A stretch of DNA of 64,000 nt from Gigaspora rosea (Eukaryota; Glomeromycota; Glomeromycetes; Diversisporales; Gigasporaceae): positions 251,550 to 315,549 of the forward strand of contig QKWP01000345.1 of assembly GCA_003550325.1 (NCBI GenBank), read 5' to 3'. The translations under genes were made by a program, and so were the position numbers. The notes below the pieces were generated by a model, which made no database searches, was not told the DNA's origin, and worked only from the letters and a program-made list of their open reading frames with translations. Shown here in pieces: positions 36,296 through 48,194 of the stretch. How positions within the stretch are numbered: the stretch's first letter is position 1; the number at the start of each line of letters is the position of its first letter.

Positions 36296-36408
36296 TATAG
36301 ATGCCTGACGAAATGACGAAACCTGACGAAACCATAAGTTTCGTCAATAACGAAACTTGACGAAACTTATGGTTTCGTCAGGTTTCGTCATTTCGTCAGG
36401 CATCACTA
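36296..36408. mobile_element. Near-perfect palindromic hAT-like MITE with 8-bp duplication
   Basis: 113 bp; ends TATAGATGCCTGACG and CGTCAGGCATCACTA, flanked by identical CAGCATGA (36288-36295, 36409-36416). The arms GAAATGACGAAACCTGACG... fold on each other almost completely. Confidence 0.9.
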
Positions 36409-36905
36409 CAGCATGATACTATCATGACTTTTTTTATAAAATTACTAGGTAAAAAATTACATGACTTAACATGACATCTTATAAATATTTCATACATCTT
36501 CAGTAAAGTTACACAAAAAGAACCATAATTGTTAAGTGACTTTACACTTACATAAATTTATATCAAATAGTAACATAGTATTATTGTCATCTATGTAATG
36601 TTATTTAAATATATGGACCTTTGAAGTTCGCACAAATGAAGAGTTCCGAAATACCATTTTCAGAAATAACTTTATAAGTAGGGATGGTAAAAAGAAAACA
36701 TTTTTCGCCGTTTTAAAACATGCGATGTTGATGATTTTGATATGCGGAGCCTAAAATTTTATGCATTCGGATCATAATCACCTCATGTTTTAAAACGGTA
36801 GAAAAATGTTTTTTTACCATCCTATATATAAGCGGTTTAGGTCAAATCCCGACAATCAATCAGAATCCTGACATTCAAAATCCCGACAAAAATCGGAACT
36901 ATGGC

Positions 36906-38408
36906 TAGGCCTCCGCATGGGCCGGGTAGGGCCGGGTAATAGCAATACCCTAGCCCTACCCGTTTGTGTAAGGGCTTAACTTTTGAGCCCTTACCCTTAC
37001 CCTAGGGCCTAAAACGCAATACCCTAACCCGGCCTGTTAGGCCCGCAGGTACCCGTGAACTACCCATGGGCCTAAATTTACCTATGCAAATTACAAGTGC
37101 AATAATAAAACTACTAAGCATTGCTACCAAATTCAGATACGTCTTAAATTTATTAACAGATCTTAAATCATATTTAAAAGTCAAAAGGAAATATGTCTTA
37201 AATAATTTATTTTTTAATTAAAATTCGAGTACACACATTTACATGATTTTACTTATTATAAATTATTTTATTGCTAATCGATACTGCTTCTAATATCGTT
37301 TTATATTTAACATGCCTAAAATTTCACATCAACAACGTCAAATTAAAAAATAAATAACCTTTTAAAGACACTTATGAATGAATACTCAACTTGCACGAAT
37401 AAGGCTTTACTAAAGTTCTGGATAAAGAAATTGACGAACTATTGGAATTAATACAAGCCATAGAACTGGATCGATATCTTACTATACATGAAAAAAACAA
37501 TTAAATCTAACGATTTTTTCAAGTTCTTTTGAAAGTGCTCTTTGGAGGCATATTAATATATAAGATAACTTAAGTAGTATTTGTTAGGCTATATAAAAAA
37601 AAATCCAAGCGAAAGTTTAATAAGTTATGTAAAAAATAATTTAAGCGAAACTTTAGTAAGTTATATAAAAAATAAATTAAGCAAAGACTTAGTAAGTAAT
37701 ATAAAAAACAATTTAAGCGAAGGTTTAGTAAGTTATATAAAAGAATAATTTGAACAAAGGTTTAATAAGTAAGCAAAGGTTTAGTAAGTTATATAGAAAA
37801 ATAACTTATGTGAAGGTTTAATAAATAATTTGAGCAAAGGTTCAGCACGTTATATAAAAAAATAATTTAAGCGAAGGTTTAATAAGCAATTTGCGCCTAA
37901 ATATTTTTCTGGGCCCCTTCATTCTTTTCATTAAAGTTTTAAATTCATCCAACTAATATAAATACGGTATATTGAAAAAAAAAAATCGCAGAAACACAAG
38001 GTAAATATCAAAGACTACGTGCGTACGTATATCGCAGTATTGGTAATTTGCTTAATTGATAAACCACCCCAACATTTTATCTTTGGCATTATTGATATGC
38101 ATATTTATATAGGAACGATTTGGATTTTCTCATCGTACGATATAACAAAAAAAAACTGTCCATAAAATTTATTATTACGTAGCCCGAAGTCTTGGCACTG
38201 TAAATAGAGCACGTGAATATAACATCTATATAACTAATGGGTACCCATCAAGGGTAACGGGTAATACCCAAGCCCTACCCGTTTGTGTAAGGGTTTCACT
38301 TTTAAGCCCTTACCCTTACCCTAGGGCTTAGAAATCAATGCCCTAGCCCGGCCCTTATGGTACTACTTGTGGGTATCCATGGGTAGCCCAAGCCCATGCG
38401 GAGGCCTA
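36906..38408. mobile_element. 1.5-kb hAT-like element with coding relics and minisatellite
   Basis: 17-bp perfect ends TAGGCCTCCGCATGGGC / GCCCATGCGGAGGCCTA; flanks ACTATGGC and ACTACGGC match 7 of 8. Each end has subterminal CCCTTACCCTTACCCTAGGG-like blocks. Interior: small frames 37312-37353 (MPKISHQQRQIKK) and 37403-37504 (KEIDELLELIQAIELDRYL) that may be transposase N-terminal remnants, then a minisatellite. Not autonomous. Confidence 0.85.
37590..37895. repeat. ~38-bp minisatellite inside the 36906 element
   Basis: Seven to eight irregular units of AAGCGAAGGTTTAGTAAGTT followed by ATATAAAAAATAATTT. Confidence 0.8.
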
Positions 38409-38416
38409 ACTACGGC

Positions 38417-39659
38417 TAATGCGAACCAACTTGTCGGGATTTTGTTTGTCGGTGTACCCCTTATGAGATTGATATTGTTTGTTTCTAAAAATGAAATTTC
38501 CGAAAATAAAGTTCCTTTTGCAGCACTCAAAAATTTAATATTTTGGTGTAGCATATTGTCATTATAAAATGACGTGTGCACAACAAACTTTTTATGCATA
38601 TCGTCTAGTGATATTCAACTTTGTGTTACTATTCAACGGCACATAATGAACTGCATCTATTTTATTGATGGATCGGTCTTCGAAAATACCACGACCGGAT
38701 GGTAACAAAAATCAAGGATTGAACGAGTTTTGGTCTTCAGTTCACAATGGTCTGTCCTAGTTCAAATTACATCTGTGGAATTTTTAAGTGGCAATAAAAC
38801 TTTTTGCCTTCATTTTCAATATTATCAAAATGCTGAGACACTCAGCAATTTTATAATAAACTGTCTTCTAATTAATGAGTTCTACGTGTTATTCCTAATA
38901 AAAATAAGCATCTAAATATTAAATTCTAATAATAAATTTTTTTTTTTTTGAAACTCATAGTAAACACTCAATGTTGCCAGTCTTATTATTTTAGCCAAAA
39001 TAAATAAACAAGGAATAAACAAGAATAATTCTATCAGTTCAAAGAAATTTTCAATATGGATAGCTAGAAATTTTTGTAAATAGTTTGTATTAAACCAAAA
39101 ATTAAAACAACGAATGTTTAATCGAATGTTGTACTTCAAATTAATAGCTGCATCAGACCATACGTTATGAGTATTCGGTACCTTTGATCAAACCTTGATA
39201 ATTCATTGGACCATATTCTTGAATGGTTGATTCATTCGAGTTGACATGCAGTCAACAAATCAACAGATCGAAAAAAGTTGGCTAAGCAGTGGTTCCAAGC
39301 TCATAGTCCAGTACATAGTCACGTCGGCTGGCACTGGGTTCGGACAATGCAGAAAAGATCAACATTACGAGGAGAATAAACAAAGGGGCAGAGATGACTC
39401 TCCTTCACCTTCCGGTTTTGGTAACTGTGAAGTAACCACTAACTCCAAGCAGGATGCAAGATAAGTATAAAGTTAAATAATGAGGCAATCCCATGTGCGT
39501 ATTCTATGCCTAACGGAATTGCTAAAACATTTCATTCGCGACCCGGACCCACCCGAAACGAATAGCTTAATAAAAGAAAAAAAGGGGGAGAAAGAAAGTA
39601 GATCAAAGGCTCCGACATATGAGGCAGGAATAATTTGAATCCTGCCATTTTCGGAGGTC
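38417..39659. other. Intergenic; one GC-richer patch
   Basis: About 39240-39470 is clearly less AT-rich than its surroundings. One frame reads KKLAKQWFQAHSPVHSHVGW then WVRTMQKRSTLRGE before a stop, another is open at 39246-39464. I recognise neither; possibly a relic exon of a foreign or mobile gene. Confidence 0.3.
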
Positions 39660-39951
39660 GGCTAAAGCGGAGCGAGTTTTGAAAAATTAAATTTAACGTT
39701 TACTTAATATTAGGGTTAGGGTTAGGGTCATTTTGAGTTTATATTTAAGAGGGTGTATAGGTAAAATTGCCTCTCCGACATTTTTTATTAATGCACCAAA
39801 GTAGGTTTAGACTACCGTTTCTTGTTTTTTCGCGGTTTTCTCTTTTTTTTTCACTTGTTTTGTTTCGTCGGGCTGATCCGGGTTCATCAAATTTTCACAA
39901 TTTGATTGGTCGATCAACTGCCGATCATTAAAAACTCGCTCCGCTTTAGCC
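39660..39951. mobile_element. 292-bp TIR element, GGCTAAAGCGGAGCGAG ends
   Basis: GGCTAAAGCGGAGCGAGTTTT and its exact inverse at the right end. Interior has three TTAGGG units and AATTTGATTGGTCGATCA. No duplication detected in the flanks. Confidence 0.8.
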
Positions 39952-40071
39952 TATCTCCATTTTCGTGACAACTGCTCATTTGTCGACCGGTGTTATGCTC
40001 AAGTTTTAATTTTTTATTTTTATTAGTATCATTATTTTATCGTTATGTATTTCTTATTTTGGCATAGTCGG

Positions 40072-40146
40072 GTCCAAACGGGTGATCAAATGTCCAAACG
40101 AGTGATTGAATCTCCAATCGAGTGATTAAAGCTCCCATACGAATTA
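40072..40146. repeat. 22-bp tandem repeat (CCAAACGAGTGATT)
   Basis: Four diverging units: GTCCAAACGGGTGATCAAAT, GTCCAAACGAGTGATTGAAT, CTCCAATCGAGTGATTAAAG and a partial one. Confidence 0.7.
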
Positions 40147-40711
40147 AAAATATATAAGGATTTAGTTTTAGCTTATGGAGGGAGAACAGTAGTTAATGAT
40201 TGTAGATAATATTTAGTATTATTGTAATAATCCAATGTATTAATAAAGAGAAACCTTATAACTCGAAATTATGTGTGTTAGTTTATCGTTTAAAACCATT
40301 TAACCTTAATCACTTTTGTCACGATTGAATTAAACTGGCTCAAGCTCTCCCAACCAATCGTGGCACCGGCCTGCGGGAAATACTGGCCGTTGCTGCGCCA
40401 TGCAGCTTCGGTTGATTATTTTTTCGGATGCATATCCCGTTTTCGTTTATTTGCATCAATCGCAACTGATATAAGTTAAATAAAGAAAAGTCATCTTCAG
40501 TATATTAAACCGGATTCTTCCAAATGTATCACATGCTGCAATACAGAATTTTGTTACAAATCGATACACAATACTGTGTGGTTAAGGATTAATTGGTATT
40601 ATCATGATACAATTGCTAATGTATTAATGAATTTGAATTGTGATAACATTCTTTATTATAACTTGCTCATCGATATTTTGGTCTTAAAATTTTGAACATG
40701 GGTTGTATAAT

Positions 40712-42372
40712 CCCATGAAAACTCGATAAACGGAGATGTATGTATAAATACGAAATTGTATGCGGGTAAGCACGGGTTTCATAATAACTGCACGGAAACT
40801 GCACGGAAACTGATCACCCAAAAAATTTAATACACGTTATCACACGAGAAATTGAAATCCGTGCACTATCCTGCATAGTATTATATCCATATATTGACGT
40901 GTATTAATCTTAATGATCACATAATTTCCGTGCACTAACGTGCACAATCGTTAAGATTCTTAACGATCATAATTTTCGTGCACTGACGTGCACAATCGTT
41001 AAGATTCTTAACGATCATAATTTTCGTGCACTGACGTGCACAATCGTTAAGATTCTTAATGATCATCATAATTTTCGTGCTCTGACGTGCACAATCGTTA
41101 AGATTCTTAATGGTCAAAATTTCTGTGCACTGATCACAATCGTTAAGATTCCTTAACGATCAATTTTAACGATCATTTCTGTACATGATGTCATGATAAT
41201 CACGACATAATTTCAGTGTATTAATAGCATGATCGTCACAATCGTTAAGATTCTTAACGATCATAATTTTTTGTGCATGATATCACAATTGTCACAATTG
41301 TTAAGATCCTTAACGATCATAATTTAATGTACTAACGTGATCATTAAGATCCTTAACGATCATAATTCCGTGCATTAATGTGATGATCGTTATATAAATT
41401 CCGTGCATTGACGCGCACAAAAACATTCATTTTGTTGATTTTTTTGTTTTTTTTTTTTTTTNTACATTTGATTTGCAAGCAAATAAATATTTGTTTTTTT
41501 TTTTGTTTCTCTTATAATTTTTATTATTTCTTTATTTTTTTATAATTTTTTTTTTTTACAACTAATTAATTTTTTATATTTTTTTAGTTATTGTCATTGT
41601 TTTTAAACCATCCTTTAGAGTTATTGCCTTGGAAGTTGCTCTTTTGGAATCAGTATCATTTTTGGTGTATGTTTTTTTTTATCATTTTTGGTGGTATCGC
41701 AGCTTTATTTTTTATTTACTATTACTTACTGTGTATTATTGCATTTTAGTATCTCCCTTAAATTATCGCCATTGGAGTTACCACAATCGGAGTTGTCCCT
41801 ATTTGAGTTATTTCTAGAGTAGTCATTTCAAATTTTTTTTTTTTAAACCTTTCATTTTGGTACTATTACTTTATTTGTTTTTTTTTCAATATTATTAGTT
41901 GTTGGGTTATTTTTAAAGTTGCTAGTTTTAGTAATTAGGAGTATTTTCTTATTCGGCATGTAAATTATTAAATTAAAGTATTTGTATTATAAATTTAATT
42001 AATAAAATAATTAAAGTTAATTAATAAAATACAAAATTTAGTTAATAAAACTTAAAAAATTTAGTTAATAAAATTATAAAATTTAGTTAATAAAATAATG
42101 CATATACGATATATGTTATTATGTATATATGTATGGATATATGCTATTATATGTTACCTGCACGTAAATATGCACGAGACAATGCACGAGAAAACACATA
42201 AAATTGAACGTTAGTACGTGCACTGTTGCACGGAATCTGTGCCTTATTACGTGCTGTAAACGTGTTTTCCCATACATTGCCTCGTATGGATTTACGTGCA
42301 GGTCCGTGTGGTTCCATATCCAAACTTTTTCGTGTACTGCAGTATCATTCCGTGCTGCAATTTGTTATAGGG
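40712..42372. mobile_element. 1.66-kb TIR element, copy 2 of the 8988 family (inverted)
   Basis: Left CCCATGAAAACTCG, right CAATTTGTTATAGGG. The right 120 bp are the inverse of the start of the 8988 copy (GCACGGAATGATACTG, CACGTAAAT), and the pyrimidine-rich tract 41430-41850 mirrors that copy's purine tract. An undetermined base (N) stands at 41462. No intact ORF. Confidence 0.75.
40920..41400. repeat. ~48-bp satellite with near-palindrome CGTTAAGATTCTTAACG
   Basis: Units of CGTTAAGATTCTTAACGATC, ATAATTTTCGTGCACTGACG, TGCACAAT; four to five regular units (40945-41160) and several decayed ones. Each has 8-bp inverted arms around one central base plus the GTGCAC palindrome. Confidence 0.85.
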
Positions 42373-44787
42373 ATATAACCAATCAAAAGCGTTAAAGCAT
42401 AATAGCTTGATCATATTGCTACATTAGTTTTAGCACTGATCACATTTTGGATATAACCATGATTTTATTGGTTGATAGATCGACATAAAACTACGAACTA
42501 CTACAAAAATCGCCGAGAAAATTAATAATTATCAGATAATTTGGACGGCAAAAACTCCGACCAAAAATTTACGAAAAATGGAAACATCTAGAAATCAATC
42601 ATTTAAATCTTTAGTGGAATGTAATTTTTTCTTAGCATTTGCTAATATATTCACTATTTTTTATTAATATCATGATCTTTTTTCTATTGTGGAACAATTG
42701 TTCTTGTTCTTGCACTTGCAATTTCACTTAAGACTATTATACAAAACGCTTTCAAATTCGTGGACATTTGATTGACTTTTGTTTTAGTTATTTTTTCGCT
42801 CAAAATAATTTGTATATATTAGATAATCAAACAACAGAGCAAATTTGGAAAGTTCATTTAATTGAGTTGTTTAAGGGGCGTTAATGATTAACAAACTCTT
42901 CATTCTCATCAGAGATTATCATTTAATCAACCCAGTAAAAAATCCCACGAAAAAAAAATGTAAAATGCCAAAGATTAGCAAATAGATATGCAAATTTGTA
43001 TCGGGCCACCGATATTTACGTAAAAAGCATATTTTTACTATTGGTTGTTATAGCATTTGTAATTTCATTCTATGGATTCTCGCATTTATTTTTTCCTTTT
43101 AATGGTCAGATGTCTTATTATACTGTACTAATGTCATGGTAATAAACGGTATGCGGGGAACTTGTATGGAAGTATCTAAGAGTAAAGGCGATCGATCGAT
43201 ATCTTGTGCACGTGACGCACATGACATACGATTTATCGTTCGGGAATTATGAGATCATAGCAACGATCAATTATGCAACCGTCAGTATTACGCGATAGTA
43301 TACCAAAGTAAGGTCATTAGTATACATAAATAATGAGTATTATTTGTAGTTTTAAGAGTCAAACGATCGTATGATCGATTATGATGTAAATAATGTGACC
43401 CAAAGTACGAATTTAAGCGAAGCGAATGTTTAATAAATAAAATACAACGAAATAAATATATAAACTCTTGCCTTGTTGATAGTGAGTGCTGTTGAGTTTC
43501 GCTCTAGTTGAAAAACTTAGTCGTGCTCGTCATCTGAGGTTAGGTTATTTTGTGCACAAGTCACGAATTAACCCGCGACACTAGTCACATTAACAGATCA
43601 CAGGATAAGCAATATTATCTTTCAGCAACATACAGTGTGATACTTGATACGTGAAAAATAATTAGAATGTGACAGTTAGGGTCACGCGGGCCAATCAGAT
43701 CCGCAGAGTAACATCAATTTATAACCAACCATATACTACGTGGTTTCAAATTAGGTAGCTGCGCGACGTAGTCGCGCTAAAACCAGAAACGGAGGTATTT
43801 TGTTCAATATCTTTTTTTTAAGAGGTTTAGAATTCAGGTGATAATTATAAATATGCGTTAAGAAAAGTATACAATTATGGATTGTGGCAGGATGCAGGGA
43901 CTAAAGGAGCAGTGGTAGTGGAATACTGATCGGGTAGTAATAACGTCGTAATATAAATCGATTTCATAACTGATAATGTATTAATATATAAGTAACTGCG
44001 CGACGTTATCACGCAAAACCAGGAACGGAAAGTGGATTTTCAGCGAGTTACAGGTTAAATCAGTTTTGGCATAAGTTTCTGTTTTTTTTTTTTGCATGCG
44101 ATACAGTAGATCAAAGCCCCATAGAGTATGTACAAATATAGAAATACATTCAGAAGTCACAAGGATAGATTAACCAATCAGATACAAAAGGACACGGCAT
44201 TTCAAATGCCTGTAAACCATACACTACGTACTTTGTACTCCGTTCCTGGTACTTGTAATTGATAGTTATAGTATAAAGTATAAAGTACGTAATAATGGAT
44301 AATTTGTATTAATAGCGCAACGTGGTCAAGAGTTAATAAAAATGTTAATATAAGGTTCAGTATAAATAAGGATAGCTGCGCGGCATGTGATGCAACGCAG
44401 GACCGACCAGTACGATCATGTGGGGCATGTAATCGTGCAGCGCGTTACTGCGCAGGACCACAATCGACTTCGGTGGTATACGCAACAAGTTCAAGCTTAT
44501 GCTCAAGCAGCCAATGTAAACTTGTAATAAAAGATATAACCTCTTTATAACCTTAGTAATTCGATTTCAATAATCACATGTAGTTACAGCATTAACAAGA
44601 AAATACATGCATCTAACAAGATATCAGAAGGACCATGGCATAAAATCATGGAGCTTGAGGTGACAAATCGAAATCTTCCAATTTTACATTTGACAAACTC
44701 CCCAAATTACTAGCTCCCGATAATCGTTCATCACGAAGTAATCCGTCCCTGTCAACAATCACTTTAAAGATACCACATCTTATCGAC
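42373..44787. other. Intergenic with dispersed short motifs
   Basis: 42590-42660 is the inverse of about 60985-61057 (inside the 60766 element), so a fragment of a related element lies here. From 43690 to 44480 the words ACCAATCAGAT, CCATACACTACGT, CTGCGCGACGT and ACCAGGAACGGA recur. No gene supported. Confidence 0.4.
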
Positions 44788-45285
44788 ACTCGTTTCACCG
44801 ACAAGCTCATTTTACAGACGATTAATTTACAAACAAGTTCATTTCGTAAACATCTAATAGTTGTTTATATTCTAAACTTAATCCTAACGACAATGATTAG
44901 AATTGCTTTGCAAAAGTAAAATATATTGCTTACAAACAAACTTGTAAATCGATCATCTGTAAATAGGCTTACTAATGAAATGTGACATCCAGGGTTGTGA
45001 ATAGACAATAGACAAGCCAATATACCCAATAGACAGTCTAATGATCCAATGATGTCTAATTAAGTCATTAGACAAAAGACAAATTACTATATAATTTAAA
45101 CAATCTGATTGGTTAATTTTAGATTCTAATATATAAAAAACAATTAGTTTTAGACCAATAGACATTAGCTCATTAGACTAATAGAATTCCCAATAGACCA
45201 TTAGACAATTAGACAATAATTTTTTTGATTAGACTATGCCCATTCACATCCCTGGTGATATCTTTGAAGTGATTGTAAGTTGATC
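44788..45285. repeat. TTCACCGACAAG-family repeat, split by a hAT-like MITE
   Basis: CGTTTCACCGACAAGCTC and CCTAACGACAATGATTAGAA begin the copy; it resumes after the MITE with TTTGAAGTGATTGTAAGTTG. Confidence 0.7.
44990..45254. mobile_element. hAT-like MITE nested in a repeat
   Basis: 265 bp; CAGGGTTGTGAATAGAC ... CCATTCACATCCCTG, flanks GTGACATC and GTGATATC (7 of 8). Interior repeats of AATAGACAATTAGAC type. Confidence 0.8.
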
Positions 45286-45289
45286 AAAA

Positions 45290-46082
45290 GCAGGATGAAA
45301 CTAGTTGCTAAACAAAAGACGAAAGAAAATTTGATGAAACAACTGAGCCGCGACGAAATACAAAATTCAAAAAAAATGAGCAATAGCGTTAATATTGCAT
45401 CATTTTTGAAATTAATAATCATAATGATAAATAGAAGTTTGTCACGTTACGATATTAGTCAGGAAATTATATATTTAACAATCATATGCATGTTTGAGAA
45501 TTTGCAATAATTACCTATTAAAGATTTCAGATGATAAAAAATGTCGTAATAGGAATGCACAATGATCAACATTTGAAACGTCCTTACTAGAAAAGAATTA
45601 TGATTTTCAATGTTAATACGTATGATGATTTCATTGTCACTTGTCATTTAAAGTAAGGACTCATTACTCCTACTGAAAAAAGAATTAGCATAAGCGACTT
45701 CAAAAATGTATATTATCACCATCTTGAAATATACTATAAACAGAAAAAAAGAGATAACCATAATACATTCTAAGACAGGAAAAATATAGCGTACCAAAAA
45801 GTTGAACGGAACCACCCCTCACATACAGTATTTCATATGATCGTACTGGTATAAGGCTAAAAGTTGATTGGCACGATTTCGAATACACTGTGATGATGTT
45901 GTATGTGAAAATCGAAACAATGTAATGGTTGTGATCACGCCGACCAATAATATTTAAGATTTTGCAGTCGTACACCATTTCTCCCACGGGTAAAGCCATA
46001 CACTTCGTTTCATTCCGTTCCTGGTATTTAAAAAGCATAGCTAATGAGACATTCAATAAGCTATAAACTTACTAAGCAATTA
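45290..46082. other. Intergenic; motif repeats
   Basis: The inverse words CATTCCGTTCCTGGTA (about 46010) and GCCATACACTTCGT (about 45995) echo 44215-44255. Open frames at 45280-45510 (+) and 45700-46056 (-) have no recognisable domain and are not called. Confidence 0.35.
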
Positions 46083-46689
46083 CAAGCCCCCCTCGTTATA
46101 GTGAACTCTCGTAAGAGGAATTTTTTAGAACAAAATCATTATTAATAAATGTGGCAGCTTATGCTGAGAATTTGTTATTTTATTATGAAATTATAAAATT
46201 TTAGAGGGCTTTTTTAGGGGTGTTTTTTTTTTATAATTTGGTTAGGGTTTAGGGTTAGGGTTATTAATAAAAGAGTATATGTGGATTTTAGTAGGTATTA
46301 TAGATTTAAATAGAGACCCTGGATCTCAGCATAAGCTGCCACAATAAATTTTCACTCGGTATGATGAAGTTAATTAATAAACTCTCGATATAATATATGT
46401 TAAGACTTTTCTAAAACAGATATAACAAAACGTCTCGCGTTATAGCAAAGATTTGATAATATGACACGTGTTGGGCAATAAAATTAATAGAATAATTTAG
46501 CAATTGTCATACCCAACTTATGTTACTTTGTGTAAAACTTGTTAATTTTTGGGTTATTTCACTCGATATAGTGAAGATTTACATATTTTATTATTATCTT
46601 CACAATCTTAAGAGGAACTCAATAGAATCTCTCAATATATTGAAGAAATTTTCACAGTCCGAGGACTTCACTATAATTAGAGTGACTTG
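46083..46689. mobile_element. TA-flanked CAAG-ended element hosting a MITE
   Basis: CAAGCCCCCCTCGTTATAGT to ATAATTAGAGTGACTTG with TA both sides; same end type as 57613. Contains the 46151 MITE. Confidence 0.75.
46151..46342. mobile_element. GTGGCAGC-ended MITE, nested, 7-bp duplication
   Basis: 192 bp; GTGGCAGCTTATGCTGAGA and TCTCAGCATAAGCTGCCAC; identical AATAAAT at 46144-46150 and 46343-46349. Same family as 32593. Confidence 0.9.
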
Positions 46690-47803
46690 TATTAAGTCTT
46701 GCCACATTTCTGGCCACACAATAGCGCTTTAAGCGTGTCAAAATATCAACCCGAAATTTCTCGCATTACATATTTAGAAATCACAGCCAAAAGATTTTGT
46801 GGAAACACACAATTGAACATTTCTGTATACCATGCTCTCCATTTTCACTTACGGATAACCCGTTCATGGTGTAATGATATTCTCACTAATGGGTCAGAGT
46901 TTCGATTATTATGGGATCATGTATTTAGTGCATCTATTAACAATGTTTACAATGGGTTACAGAACTATCGGATGAAATTTAACTTTATATCCTTTTATAT
47001 ATTTTCAAAATTTTAAAATTTACTAAAAAAATTTTCTTAATTTTTCAAATTTTCAAATTTTAAAATTTTCAAAAAAATCTTAAATCATTTCACCATAGAT
47101 GGTGCAGTTGAGGGAGTAAAATTGACCATTACAATGTTATGGTAAATGGACTGGGAAAACCAGCCTTCGGTTCTTTTTGGCCGATTTTGATGCTAATTAA
47201 ATCTTGATTTTTATTTATATTGTGCAACTTTTATCTGAGGTTATTTAGCGAATATCGAAATATTAATTCGAGTTCTAAAAATAGAATAGTAACAATTAGA
47301 AGATTGTAAATTAATTTAGCAAACTGAATTTAAGCATATGGGTCTGTTGTATAAACAATCCGTCGAACCATACATACATGCAGTACAGTATTACGCCATT
47401 GTAAAGGAAGGATTAGTACCAGGGAGCTTTACTCATTTGTGCTGGTAATACAAACTCTAAAAAAGAAAATCTAATAAACAAATCGACAATCTTCTTAATA
47501 AATTCAAAATTTTTTAAACCATCTAACAAAAATTTCTTAATTAAATTTAGTAAATTTTTTTCAATTTTATACATACCGGTATATAAAATTAAAATAAAAT
47601 TTTTGAATTTAGTTTAGTAGTTTCAAGAAATCTTCACTAAAATTTTAAAAAAAAATTAAAATATATATATATATAAATTGGCAATAACTGCATCGTTGCA
47701 AAATTTTTTCCTAGCAGAAAGTTTAAACCAATTAACTCTTCCTTACTCCGAAAATGAAATTACAGAATCATTTATGGGCTGACAAATATTATGTAATTAT
47801 AAC
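46690..47803. other. Intergenic; one GC-richer open frame
   Basis: 46699-47016 (+) is open for 105 codons (ISVYHALHFHLRITRSWCND is typical) and is less AT-rich for about 220 bp, then turns into low-complexity A/T. I recognise no family; it may be a relic exon. Confidence 0.3.
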
Positions 47804-48165
47804 CATGCCTCCGCAAGAGCATGAGCCTGGGCCTGGACTACCCACAAATGTCAGGGTAGAGTATCAAATCGGGTGTTACGAAAGCATTGTATGATCGAAT
47901 AAAGTAGTGGAATACACTACGAAAATCTGTGTTACGAATAGTAGCATTGTATGATTGAGTAAAGTAGGGATTGGAATCGGTTTGGTCGACTAAAACATTT
48001 ATATAATGAATTACTATGTTAGTTGACTAATTAGTCGACTAAACCGATTCCAATCCTAGAGTAAAATAGTGGAGTATACTACAAAAACCCGGACGCTAAG
48101 GTAAGAGTAAGGGCTCGAGACACAGAGAGCCCTACACAAACGGTTGTAGGGCCAATGCCAGTTTT
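47804..48165. mobile_element. Decayed end of a 36906-type hAT-like element
   Basis: ATGCCTCCGCAAGAGCATGA and CCCTACACAAACGG correspond to TAGGCCTCCGCATGGGC and CCCTACCCGTTTGTG of the 36906 element. Contains two tandem units of about 58 bp (GCATTGTATGATYGARTAAA). Confidence 0.6.
47965..48058. mobile_element. 94-bp hAT-like MITE inside a tandem unit
   Basis: TAGGGATTGGAATCGGTTT ... AAACCGATTCCAATCCTA; flanks GAGTAAAG and GAGTAAAA. The first tandem unit (GAATAAAGTAGTGGAATAC) is the uninterrupted version. Confidence 0.9.
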
Positions 48166-48194
48166 GTGCCCATTACTCATATTCCACATTAATA

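Noticed and set aside
39707..39730. (TTAGGG)3 as a telomere remnant
   Set aside because: Only about three units, inside a TIR element; similar CCCTAA words occur in other elements here (32709, 46240).
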